DNA from: Austwickia chelonae
GTDB taxonomy: Bacteria > Actinomycetota > Actinomycetes > Actinomycetales > Dermatophilaceae
DNA length: 64,000 nucleotides
Reading direction: 5' to 3'
Assembly: GCF_003391095.1 (NCBI RefSeq)
Contig: NZ_CP031447.1
Span: 2,418,001 to 2,482,000 of the forward strand
Numbering within the stretch: the first letter of the stretch is position 1; each line of letters begins with the position of its first letter. The translations under genes and the position numbers were made by a program. Below, piece by piece: positions 44,625-54,756 of the stretch. Under the pieces are notes generated by a model. That model was not told the DNA's origin, searched no databases, and saw nothing but the letters and a program-made list of their open reading frames with translations.

Positions 44625-47600
44625 GGCTCATCCCCGCAGGTGCGGGGCTCACCATCGGCAACAATTCGGACCGAAAGAATGGCTGGGCTCATCCCCGCAG
44701 GTGCGGGGCTCACCCAAAGGGCGGCCACATCCGCACGACGGTACGCGGCTCATCCCCGCAGGTGCGGGGCTCACCGTCTACCAAAGCGGGACAGCCCAGA
44801 TCAACTAGGCTCATCCCCGCAGGTGCGGGGCTCACAAATCGATGGCCCGGCCGGAGTGGTGCTCGCCGGGCTCATCCCCGCAGGTGCGGGGCTCACCGGG
44901 CATTCGTCGACCTCCCCGGCGGCGTCGATGGCTCATCCCCGCAGGTACGGGGCTCACTTCGGCACCACAGACGGCCTGACGGAATGGCTGGGCTCATCCC
45001 CGCAGGTGCGGGGCTCACTTGGATACCCACCGGTCAATATTTCGGTCAGCGGGCTCATCCCCGCAGGTGCGGGGCTCACGCGGAAGACTTCCCAGCGCAT
45101 GCCCCACTCGGCGGCTCATCCCCGCAGGTGCGGGGCTCACGTCAGCGTCGCGGCGAGGGTCTGCGCGGTGGTCGGCTCATCCCCGCAGGTGCGGGGCTCA
45201 CCGATGAGGAGCTGCTCTGCAGGCTGCCCATGGGGGCTCATCCCCGCAGGTGCGGGGCTCACTATCGCCGCTCGGAGAGATCCGCGCGTATGGCGGGCTC
45301 ATCCCCGCAGGTGCGGGGCTCACAAATCGATGGCCCGGCCGGAGTGGTGCTCGCCGGGCTCATCCCCGCAGGTGCGGGGCTCACAGTTGGTGGTGGTGTA
45401 GATCTGCCAGGGAGGGGGGCTCATCCCCGCAGGTGCGGGGCTCACGGCGGCGACGTCATGAAAAAAGCAAAGTCTGAAGGCTCATCCCCGCAGGTGCGGG
45501 GCTCACTCCTGGAGGGCTCGGCCGCCCAGCGCCTCACCGGGCTCATCCCCGCAGGTGCGGGGCTCACCGAGGAGAAGAGGGAGCGAGCCGTCAGGGGGTC
45601 GGCTCATCCCCGCAGGTGCGGGGCTCACTTTCTAATCCTTCTTCTCCACCGGCGCCTCCGCGGCTCATCCCCGCAGGTGCGGGGCTCACCCCGCCGCACG
45701 CCCAGCGCTGATGCGGAGGCCCGGCTCATCCCCGCAGGTGCGGGGCTCACCTCAAGGAGAAGGTGAAGGAGCAGACTCGCAAGGGCTCATCCCCGCAGGT
45801 GCGGGGCTCACCTCCCCGACAGCGGCGGAGTGACCCTTTCCTCCGGCTCATCCCCGCAGGTGCGGGGCTCACGAGGTAGTGCGATGAACAAGTACCGCGG
45901 CCAGGGGCTCATCCCCGCAGGTGCGGGGCTCACCGGCGGCTCCACCGGCCGGTGGGACGACGGATCGGCTCATCCCCGCAGGTGCGGGGCTCACTCGAGG
46001 CGTCCTGTCGCGATGACCTTGGCCCCCGGCTCATCCCCGCAGGTGCGGGGCTCACGGCTTCTGTGTGCCACGTCACACACGTTTAGTCGGCTCATCCCCG
46101 CAGGTGCGGGGCTCACATCGTGGAGATAGTGCGGGCAGCGCCAGTGTCGGGCTCATCCCCGCAGGTGCGGGGCTCACGCAGCCGGGTCACTCGGCGCGCT
46201 TGTCCTGGCCGGCTCATCCCCGCAGGTGCGGGGCTCACTAGCCGGAGCGGGGCGTCGCAGGGATGGTCGTCGGCTCATCCCCGCAGGTGCGGGGCTCACC
46301 TCTGAGAGCTTTCCGTGAGCGAGAGCGAAAGCGGCTCATCCCCGCAGGTGCGGGGCTCACGATGCCCTGCATGTAGACGTCGTTCCATCGGCCGGCTCAT
46401 CCCCGCAGGTGCGGGGCTCACGAGGACTGCGCCCGCTGCCTAGCAGTCGCAGACGGCTCATCCCCGCAGGTGCGGGGCTCACCACCCGGTCCTGGTTATT
46501 CGTTTGCACCTCGTGGGCTCATCCCCGCAGGTGCGGGGCTCACCACAGGACGGCCCTGCGGGATGAATTTTGACGAGGCTCATCCCCGCAGGTGCGGGGC
46601 TCACGCGACGAGCTCTGAGGGCCTGTGGCTGCGTGCCGGCTCATCCCCGCAGGTGCGGGGCTCACTTCGGCACGACAGACGGCCTGACGGAATGGTTGGG
46701 CTCATCCCCGCAGGTGCGGGGCTCACGCGTTATGCGCGGCAGCGGTTTCGACGTTCATTGGCTCATCCCCGCAGGTGCGGGGCTCACTTGGGCGTCGGTG
46801 CGCCCATGCTGCGGGGTGAGGGCTCATCCCCGCAGGTGCGGGGCTCACGCCGGTGTCCTGACCAGCCTGAAAATGTACGGCGGCTCATCCCCGCAGGTGC
46901 GGGGCTCACCATTACTATGACACCTCCGTAGTGATTTCCGCTGGCTCATCCCCGCAGGTGCGGGGCTCACATTGTCACAGTTCCGTCTCTTCTCCGTCAG
47001 GTGGGCTCATCCCCGCAGGTGCGGGGCTCACCAGATGTGGCAGTCGCGGCAGAGCGGGATCGCGGGCTCATCCCCGCAGGTGCGGGGCTCACCGGTGCCT
47101 GCCGGCCGGGTCGGTGACGCGCTGGGGCTCATCCCCGCAGGTGCGGGGCTCACCTGGGGCGCTTGCTCTCCAGCCCGTTGAGCAGGGGCTCATCCCCGCA
47201 GGTGCGGGGCTCACGGCCGTTGGAGCGGGAGGGCGGGCAGCGGAGCGGGCTCATCCCCGCAGGTGCGGGGCTCACAACCCGCCGTCCTCTATCGCCTGGA
47301 GGATGCCCGGCTCATCCCCGCAGGTGCGGGGCTCACCTGTGCTCGTCCTATGGGCCGGCGGAGCGCTTGGGCTCATCCCCGCAGGTGCGGGGCTCACGCG
47401 CGCAGCAGCTCGGCGTATGTCGCGTCCGAGGGCTCATCCCCGCAGGTGCGGGGCTCACACGGGGGGAAACGGCTGTCCACTGTTCTGTTCGGGCTCATCC
47501 CCGCAGGTGCGGGGCTCACCACGCGCGACGACAGCGGCGTTGTCCGTCGTCGGGCTCATCCCCGCAGGTGCGGGGCTCACAGCATGGGGGCTTCGGTGAC

Positions 47601-50145
47601 GCCGGGCCAGCCGGGCTCATCCCCGCAGGTGCGGGGCTCACCAGGCAGCCGCAGTATCCAAGTACGGCCTCGACGGCTCATCCCCGCAGGTGCGGGGCTC
47701 ACGACTGGCCCCACAGTCACAACCTGGCCGCGATAGGCTCATCCCCGCAGGTGCGGGGCTCACGAAACGACACCTACCAGGTAGACCCGGCATGGGGGCT
47801 CATCCCCGCAGGTGCGGGGCTCACCGAGGACAGGATGGCCAGCTGGTCGAGCATTGCGGCTCATCCCCGCAGGTGCGGGGCTCACCGCCCAGTCGGGGAC
47901 GTGCATGACGGCGGAGATGGCTCATCCCCGCAGGTGCGGGGCTCACACTCATCCCGTCTGGGCTTTGTATCGGAGTCTCGGCTCATCCCCGCAGGTGCGG
48001 GGCTCACCCTCGCCGCGCCGCGTCCCCGCTGGAGTCGTAGGGCTCATCCCCGCAGGTGCGGGGCTCACACAAAACCTCATACGCCACGGTGGATCGTGTA
48101 GGGCTCATCCCCGCAGGTGCGGGGCTCACCCGAGGAGCTGCCGGCCCCTGCGCTGGCCAGCAGGCTCATCCCCGCAGGTGCGGGGCTCACGGCGCAGCTG
48201 GGGACGCGGGCTGGGCCGGCCGAGGCTCATCCCCGCAGGTGCGGGGCTCACATCATGACACGCCCGGTCCGGTACCGGTCGCCGGGCTCATCCCCGCAGG
48301 TGCGGGGCTCACGGCGGCCCAGGCAGCCGCCCCTATTTCGTAGGCGGCTCATCCCCGCAGGTGCGGGGCTCACTCACTCTGAAGGAGGTTCTCTAGAACC
48401 ACCGTCGGCTCATCCCCGCAGGTGCGGGGCTCACGACTCGATCCTCGCCCGGCTGTCGGATGGTGAGGGCTCATCCCCGCAGGTGCGGGGCTCACCTTGA
48501 CCGCAACGCGCTCTGCTCTAGCTCGGACGGCTCATCCCCGCAGGTGCGGGGCTCACACGGGTCTGGACTTGTTCTAACATTTGGAGGTGGGCTCATCCCC
48601 GCAGGTGCGGGGCTCACAGGCCAGAGGCGTCCTTCGCCTCCTGGGGGTGCGGCTCATCCCCGCAGGTGCGGGGCTCACCAGGTCACGCGCGTCCCCCCGG
48701 AAATGGTGCCGGGCTCATCCCCGCAGGTGCGGGGCTCACCTCGCGCGCGGTGACACCTGCTCCTGCTACTACGGCTCATCCCCGCAGGTGCGGGGCTCAC
48801 ATCATGACGCGGCCGGTGCGGTATCGGTCACCAGGCTCATCCCCGCAGGTGCGGGGCTCACCCATTACTGGCATTGGGGTCGTAGCCCCACAGGGGCTCA
48901 TCCCCGCAGGTGCGGGGCTCACTCTTCGTGACCATGCGTTGTGAAAATCAGCGACGGCTCATCCCCGCAGGTGCGGGGCTCACGGGTGATTGTTTTGTGG
49001 TGGTGTGGTACGGGGAGGCTCATCCCCGCAGGTGCGGGGCTCACGCGCTGGAGTCCGGCCGCCAGCTAGTGACCCGGGGCTCATCCCCGCAGGTGCGGGG
49101 CTCACGTTGGTGCCGCCTTGGCTGATGGGGGTGAGGTGGGCTCATCCCCGCAGGTGCGGGGCTCACGATTTACCCCAGCGCCGTTTCCAGGCGGCGATGG
49201 GCTCATCCCCGCAGGTGCGGGGCTCACTTGGAACAAGCTTCCCACGGGTCGTCGCCGGGCGGCTCATCCCCGCAGGTGCGGGGCTCACCGTCAGGGCCGA
49301 TGTCGCTCACTGCTGTCACGCGGCTCATCCCCGCAGGTGCGGGGCTCACTCGACCTCTTCTGCGGTGCCGGCGGATGGGACGGGCTCATCCCCGCAGGTG
49401 CGGGGCTCACTCATCCAGAACCTCATACGACGCGAGGAGCTTCGGCTCATCCCCGCAGGTGCGGGGCTCACTGGTCCATGTTTCTTTGCGGTCGCCGGGG
49501 ACGGAGGCTCATCCCCGCAGGTGCGGGGCTCACAGCCGAGTAGGAAATGGGTGCAGGTCACCCCCCGGCTCATCCCCGCAGGTGCGGGGCTCACGACGTC
49601 GAGAGCGACCGGTGGAACGCTGGACAGGGCTCATCCCCGCAGGTGCGGGGCTCACGACCTTTGACCCCTTGTGGAGGGACTGGGCGGAGGGCTCATCCCC
49701 GCAGGTGCGGGGCTCACCCTGACGCCGTCCCCGCCGCCAGCGACGACTGCGGCTCATCCCCGCAGGTGCGGGGCTCACTCCCCTGGTGCCCCGCCAGCAC
49801 CGACAGCCCTGAGGCTCATCCCCGCAGGTGCGGGGCTCACGTTTACGGGACGCTCGGTCCGGCCGAGATCGAAGGCTCATCCCCGCAGGTGCGGGGCTCA
49901 CACGGGGGGAAACGGCTGTCCACTGTTCTGTTCGGGCTCATCCCCGCAGGTGCGGGGCTCACTCGACCAGCTCAGAAGGGCTATGGCTGCGCGCCGGCTC
50001 ATCCCCGCAGGTGCGGGGCTCACTCGACGTGGTCGGATGGGTCTGTGCTGCGCCGGGGCTCATCCCCGCAGGTGCGGGGCTCACCCACCCTGACGCTCAT
50101 CCGCGACGGGCATAGAGGGCTCATCCCCGCAGGTGCGGGGCTCAC
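44625..50145 (-). CRISPR. Type I-E CRISPR array, leader-proximal segment (91 repeats)
   Basis: Ninety-one 28-nt repeats with 90 spacers, period 61. Spacers are 33 nt except three of 34 nt (49472-49505, 49656-49689, 49779-49812). One repeat (44930) has a G-to-A change in the loop. With the distal segment this makes 105 repeats and 104 spacers. The array runs on the minus strand from a leader at its right end beside cas2. Two spacers occur twice, identically. Several others are diverged versions of the same coding target. Long apparent frames through the array are artefacts of the repeats. Confidence 0.99.
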
Positions 50146-50210
50146 ACTTCCTGAACAGGAAGTCTACCAGCCAGTAACAACATTTACATTTAACTTCCAA
50201 CGTGCCCTCA
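50146..50210 (-). promoter_or_regulatory. CRISPR leader with a palindrome at the first repeat
   Basis: An AT-rich stretch between the last repeat and the cas2 stop codon is in the leader position for minus-strand transcription. An 8-bp inverted repeat, ACTTCCTG-AA-CAGGAAGT (50146-50163), touches the first repeat. The leader may extend into the 3' end of cas2. Confidence 0.65.
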
Positions 50211-50576
50211 TCACGCGCCACTCCTACCTCTCGATGACCGCCTCCCTCTTGAGGCCTTGCTCCAGCCCGGTCGTAGCCCTGAGCGAGACGCAGACTCAGA
50301 AGCCGACACCGGACGTAGCATCACACGCACCCCGTCGAGATCAACAGGTTCCCAATCATGTCGGTGCACCCGAAAATCCAGACCTTGCTCTGTGTTCACA
50401 CCGAACACCATGATGGCCCGTCCATCCTGAACCATCTCCAAAACCCGATCCCAAAGCTCCTCCCTCACGCGAGCATTCACCTTGCCCACGAAAACCCCCG
50501 CGCTGATCTCCAGAAGCCAACGGGTCAAATAGCCTCGCAGCCCTGCCGGGCACGCCGTCAACACGATGACAACCAT
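50211..50576 (-). CDS. cas2: Cas2, type I-E
   Basis: A 121-residue type I-E Cas2, which bridges two Cas1 dimers in the spacer-integration complex. The start is typical (MVVIVLTACPAGLRGYLTRW), followed by EISAGVFVGKVNARVREELW. The C-terminus extends some 30 residues past the core and is basic. The ATG at 50576 has a GAGG site; a GTG at 50588 overlapping the cas1 stop is an alternative. The gene ends 65 bp from the array. Confidence 0.93.
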   Translation of the reverse strand: MVVIVLTACPAGLRGYLTRWLLEISAGVFVGKVNARVREELWDRVLEMVQDGRAIMVFGVNTEQGLDFRVHRHDWEPVDLDGVRVMLRPVSASESASRSGLRPGWSKASRGRRSSRGRSGA

Positions 50577-50584
50577 CACCCACC

Positions 50585-51529
50585 TCACCCATCGTCATAA
50601 GAGACCCCACCAGGAACAGTCCGCGCACCCCCATCCCACAACTCGAGGCTGTCCCACTCCACGACATCGACCTCATCACCCGCCTCGCTGTCAGCGAGCA
50701 GCGCTTGCACATCCTTGGCACACCGAGACAAAAGCTTCGCCGCATGGATCTCGTCCCGCATCGCGCGCCGCGTCTCCCCAGGAATGTCATCGCTCTCCGA
50801 CGCCACCACGCGGAAAGCCACCGGCACCGCTAACTCCACCTTGTACAGATCAGCGATATCGAAGACGAACGACCGATCATTCCCGGTATGCACCACACCC
50901 AAACCCGGTGCGCACCCCAACGAGACAACCACCGCATGAACAGCCCCGTAAAGACACGTCGTAGCCGCTGACAAGGCCATGTTCACTGCATCCGAAGCCT
51001 CGAAATCATCCGTCCGATAATCACGACGTGACCAAGGAACCCCGGTCTCTTCCGACATCATTTTGTACGCCAGACGAACCCGAGCACCCTCCCGCCCACG
51101 CAGCTGCTGCATCGACAACCCCGACACGTCCTCCCCGGGGAAACGCATCTCGTACATCCGCCGAGCCACCGCCAACCGCAAACGTTGATGAGACACCACC
51201 TCCGCCTGACGGATCAACCACCTCGATGAACGAGCCATCGTGCGACCGTGCGCGTAATAACGCACCCCACGCTCCCCCACCCACACCGTGGTGGCCCCGC
51301 TCTCGGCAAGTACCACCATCGCCTGGTGAGTGACCCGAGTACCCGGGCCCAGTAACAACGCCCCGATCGTCGCCGACGGCACATGAACCGTGCCCCGCTC
51401 GTCGGTCACCGTGATGGCATTGCCATCACGATGCACCACTCCACGCTCGACGTAGACAAAGCTCAACCGGTCCTGGACCCGCACGAGCTCCTGGACATCA
51501 CTGGGCCGGGCACCCGGGACCGGCTTCAT
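50585..51529 (-). CDS. cas1: Cas1, type I-E
   Basis: The 314-residue integrase subunit of adaptation. The metal ligands are visible: Glu in GREGARVRLAYK, His in GVVHTGNDRSF and Asp in VFDIADLYK. Length and the N-terminal SFVYVERGVVHRDGNAI strand pattern fit type I-E. The ATG at 51529 overlaps the cas6e stop by 4 nt (ATGA). Confidence 0.96.
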   Translation of the reverse strand: MKPVPGARPSDVQELVRVQDRLSFVYVERGVVHRDGNAITVTDERGTVHVPSATIGALLLGPGTRVTHQAMVVLAESGATTVWVGERGVRYYAHGRTMARSSRWLIRQAEVVSHQRLRLAVARRMYEMRFPGEDVSGLSMQQLRGREGARVRLAYKMMSEETGVPWSRRDYRTDDFEASDAVNMALSAATTCLYGAVHAVVVSLGCAPGLGVVHTGNDRSFVFDIADLYKVELAVPVAFRVVASESDDIPGETRRAMRDEIHAAKLLSRCAKDVQALLADSEAGDEVDVVEWDSLELWDGGARTVPGGVSYDDG

Positions 51530-52200
51530 CGCAGACGCGCCAAAGTCATCAGCCCGCACCCGTACGCCTTGGCCCGACCCATCCCACCGACCAAGGACTC
51601 GCGGAAACGATCCGCATCCGTGACCGTCAAAACTCCATCGAACTGGACGCGGCTGATCGTCACCCGACCGCGACGGTCCTTGTCACCAGGGTCACGCCGG
51701 GTAAACGCATCTGCGTGACGTCCGGTCACCGAGACCCCGCCTTCGTCAGAGCCCGGCGGATCAAGGACCTCGAAGCCCCACCCCTGGCCGTGCTCACGAA
51801 GCCACCGTTCCTGCTGATGAACAGTGACATGCGGAACCACCTTCCCGCGCCGTTCGCCCTCCTGCCGAAGCACATGCACCGGATTGGCAGCCAATCTGAA
51901 ACGCCACGCCTGGCCCTCGGACAGCCGCGAAAGAAAAGGAGCATAGGTCGTGGTCTGCCAGGTCTGCGTCGTCGGCCAACCAGCCTGTTCCACCAGTGCA
52001 GTCATGTCCGGTTCTGCAGAACCCACCACGTAGAGACAGAGCTCATGACGTTGCGGCCGATCGACCCGCCACAACACCCGCCCCGTGGACGCCTCCGGCG
52101 GATAACAGGACAACACCGCAGCGTGCATCCGCTGAGGAGAGCCCAGCAGCTGACGAGTGCCTCGACGAGCCGTATTCAACGCGAACCTGCTCAGGTACAC
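51526..52200 (-). CDS. cas6e: Cas6e (CasE/Cse3) crRNA endonuclease
   Basis: A 224-residue pre-crRNA processing nuclease of Cascade. The N-terminus YLSRFALNTARRGTRQLL leads to the catalytic-position His26 (PQRMHAAV), equivalent to the histidine of Thermus Cse3. The C-terminal glycine-rich loop is GMGRAKAYGCGLMTL. It should cut at the base of the CCCCGC/GCGGGG repeat hairpin and stay bound to the 3' handle. The GTG start at 52200 overlaps the cas5 stop by 10 nt. Confidence 0.94.
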   Translation of the reverse strand: MYLSRFALNTARRGTRQLLGSPQRMHAAVLSCYPPEASTGRVLWRVDRPQRHELCLYVVGSAEPDMTALVEQAGWPTTQTWQTTTYAPFLSRLSEGQAWRFRLAANPVHVLRQEGERRGKVVPHVTVHQQERWLREHGQGWGFEVLDPPGSDEGGVSVTGRHADAFTRRDPGDKDRRGRVTISRVQFDGVLTVTDADRFRESLVGGMGRAKAYGCGLMTLARLR

Positions 52201-52934
52201 GGCACACCACCCACCTCGGCGAAGAAATCCGGTTCCGACGACGCAGACCTCCGGTCGGCCCGACCTATGGGGTTGTCGACCAACACCGGGTCCACAGAAA
52301 CCACCGATCGCCACAAATACTCCCGACGCTCCGGATTCCAGCTCTGCGGAAGATCACGCACCTCCTCCGGGAAGATGTCCTGCGAACCTCCCGATGAATC
52401 CGCATCGACGAGGATCTCCAAACGGACCTCCCGCTGCAACTCCCGACGATGCCAAGACGCTGCCTGCCACGGCGCCTCCCGCAAAACCTCCACGAGGCTT
52501 CCGTCGAACACAGACATCGATACCGGCCGAGAAGGCGGACATGACCGCCGACCCAAATACAACGGGAACGCCGGCGAGCGCACCGCCTCGTCCAAGGACT
52601 GCACCAAGGAGTGGTCGCCCTCGACAGCTGCGGTGAAGACCGCATCTGCCAAGTAGTAGCGGTACGACAACGGCATCGGGGCAGGTTTCGGAGACGTCCA
52701 CCGGATCGCTGTCTGGAAGTCGCGGACCAGACGTCCTGGCTGGTCGACCCGCACCCCGAAACGGAGACCCAACAAGTCCTCGATGGGGTCTGTTCTACGG
52801 CGTCCTTGTGCTGCGGCCAGGAGGCCGAACACCCCGCTCTTCGTCGGGGACGTCCGAGTGTTCCTGCGGGCGAATCTGCTCGAATCGCCCCACGATTGCA
52901 AGGGCCCCGCCAAACGGAGCAGAAGAACGGCCAT
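52191..52934 (-). CDS. cas5e: Cas5e (CasD)
   Basis: A 247-residue Cascade subunit that caps the crRNA 5' handle. The N-terminus VLLLRLAGPLQSWGDSSRF and TSPTKSGVFGLLAAAQGRRR are diagnostic. The start ATG at 52934 overlaps the cas7 stop by 1 nt (TGATG). Confidence 0.95.
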   Translation of the reverse strand: MAVLLLRLAGPLQSWGDSSRFARRNTRTSPTKSGVFGLLAAAQGRRRTDPIEDLLGLRFGVRVDQPGRLVRDFQTAIRWTSPKPAPMPLSYRYYLADAVFTAAVEGDHSLVQSLDEAVRSPAFPLYLGRRSCPPSRPVSMSVFDGSLVEVLREAPWQAASWHRRELQREVRLEILVDADSSGGSQDIFPEEVRDLPQSWNPERREYLWRSVVSVDPVLVDNPIGRADRRSASSEPDFFAEVGGVPCT

Positions 52935-54064
52935 CAGCGGGCCGCCGTCTCCGTCACGGCCTCCTGGAGACGGGTGACCAGGTCCTGCAATGTCACTCGC
53001 TCGCCCAATTGGTCGACGGCTTCTGCCGCTGACGGCCCGCGGGTCACCCACGTGTGCTGTGCCGACGCGCCGAACTGAGGCAATATCTCGTCGGCGTACT
53101 CGGTGAGGCGTTCGCATGATGCGCGCACGTATCCGGTGTCTCCGGGGACGATGGCTTCTTCGAAGGCGCCGACCAGGTTCACCGGTTGTCCTTGTCGCAT
53201 CATGACCACCACGGCGTCGGGCAAGGTGCGGTTTCCGAAGGTGTTCTGCTTCCCGGTCGGCATGCTCGTGATGAAGCCCTGTGCGAAGGCTGCTGCTGCT
53301 CGTCCGGTGGCGTCGGCGTTCCCGAGGTTCTCCAGCAGGCCGTCCACATTGATCGTCGCGAAACGGTACAGGGTCGACGAGTTGAACTCGACGGTGCCGA
53401 TCATGCCTGCGCCGGTGTCTGATTGGAGGTTTCGGTCGTCGACCGCGGTGTAGTAGTCGTCCTCGTTGTCGACTCGGTGGGTGCTCAAGGCGTGCGCGAC
53501 CTGTACTGCGGCGTCCACGTTGAGGTCCGCGTCATTGGCGACCATCCTGCCGAATAGTGCGATGTCGACGCCGTGTCCTTCCTGCATGGCGGCTTTGATC
53601 GCTTTTTTGTCGAGTTTGTTTTCTCCGTAGGACAGATCGGCGAGTTTGTCGAGTTGGATCGAGCTGATGAAGACGAGGTACTCGGCTTGGGCGACCTTCG
53701 GCGGCAGGTCTTCCTCGCCTTTCTTCACGCGGGGTTTCTCCACTTTCAATCCGAGCTGAGTCAGGACTTCTTCGGCTCGTTTCTGTGCAGCCTGCACCGC
53801 TGTCATGTCGGTCGGGTCGTCGCCTCGCTGTTCGGCGATCCGACCTCCGAGGAGTTCCACGAGTCGTTTCGTCCGGTATCCCAGTTCGTTCTTGTCCACG
53901 TGGGCGGGGAAAGCAGCCCGGGTGGCTCTTTTCCAGGCTTGGCTGCTCACCCGGGCGCGGGTCACTCCGCCGTACACCGCTGATTTGGGCTGGCCGGTGT
54001 CATCCCGGTTGATATTGCTCGGCGGCAGGGTCTGGATGATGTGAATGTCGACATAGGTCGTCAT
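52934..54064 (-). CDS. cas7e: Cas7e (CasC/Cse4)
   Basis: The 376-residue backbone subunit of Cascade, six copies of which line the crRNA. Family marks are [37 protein letters not shown] and the thumb region with DIALFGRMVAND. Length is normal. It starts 62 bp after cse2, the largest gap inside the operon. Confidence 0.96.
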   Translation of the reverse strand: MTTYVDIHIIQTLPPSNINRDDTGQPKSAVYGGVTRARVSSQAWKRATRAAFPAHVDKNELGYRTKRLVELLGGRIAEQRGDDPTDMTAVQAAQKRAEEVLTQLGLKVEKPRVKKGEEDLPPKVAQAEYLVFISSIQLDKLADLSYGENKLDKKAIKAAMQEGHGVDIALFGRMVANDADLNVDAAVQVAHALSTHRVDNEDDYYTAVDDRNLQSDTGAGMIGTVEFNSSTLYRFATINVDGLLENLGNADATGRAAAAFAQGFITSMPTGKQNTFGNRTLPDAVVVMMRQGQPVNLVGAFEEAIVPGDTGYVRASCERLTEYADEILPQFGASAQHTWVTRGPSAAEAVDQLGERVTLQDLVTRLQEAVTETAAR

Positions 54065-54126
54065 GGGAGAACTCCTTTGATTCGAGAAGGTGGAAGCGCG
54101 AGGCGCCGAAAAGAGGGGAGGGCTGT

Positions 54127-54756
54127 TCAGGCCGAAGCGGTTTCGACGTCGCCCCGGCGGCGACGGAGATCGCGGCCCCAGGAGAGCCGGACCCGGGAAG
54201 CGCTCCGGGGAGAGGACAAGTCGTACAGGTCACAGGCCAGGAGCCCGTAGTCGAGGCCGATCCCTGCGGACCGTTCGGCGCGCATCAAGGTCAGCAGGGT
54301 GCGCATCACTGCGAGCCGACGACGCTCCGTCGCCGCGCTACCTGCTTGGTGGAATTTCGCGATCACCGAGCTGTCGAGTTCCTTCTTGTCGCCTCGTTCC
54401 CAGGCGAGTTGTCGCACTGCCTGGCCGAAGCGGGTACCCGGCCGGTGGACCCCGTCGGAACGTGATTGTTGGTGCACGGCGTAAAGACACAAAGCCGCGT
54501 GGATGGCCTTTTCAGCCTGCGAAGGTCGGTCATTTCTGGACGAGCCGGCAAGAGAGTCCGGGAGTTCGCCCAAGGTGATCTCCCATACGGCAGGTTCATT
54601 TCCTGGCATGTTCGGGTCGGCACGTCGGAGCGCGGCCATCGTCGATGCCCCATACGCGGTGGGTTGTTCGCCGCCACGGGCATACTCACGTTGTAGACGT
54701 GACACCTTGCTGTGCACGTACTGTGCGATGTCCTGCCGAAGATCTGCGCCGCTCAT
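54127..54756 (-). CDS. cse2: Cse2 (CasB) small subunit
   Basis: A 209-residue all-helical small subunit that stabilises the displaced DNA strand. Recognisable segments are AALRRADPNMPGNEPAVWEI and AALCLYAVHQQS. The ATG overlaps the cse1 stop (ATGA). Confidence 0.92.
   Translation of the reverse strand: MSGADLRQDIAQYVHSKVSRLQREYARGGEQPTAYGASTMAALRRADPNMPGNEPAVWEITLGELPDSLAGSSRNDRPSQAEKAIHAALCLYAVHQQSRSDGVHRPGTRFGQAVRQLAWERGDKKELDSSVIAKFHQAGSAATERRRLAVMRTLLTLMRAERSAGIGLDYGLLACDLYDLSSPRSASRVRLSWGRDLRRRRGDVETASA

Noticed and set aside
44483-48500. Long open frames encoding proteins with repeated SSPQVRGS, AHPRRCGAH or LIPAGAGLT
   Set aside because: These are three-frame translations of the CRISPR repeat with 61-nt periodicity; no ribosome sites and no real protein family.
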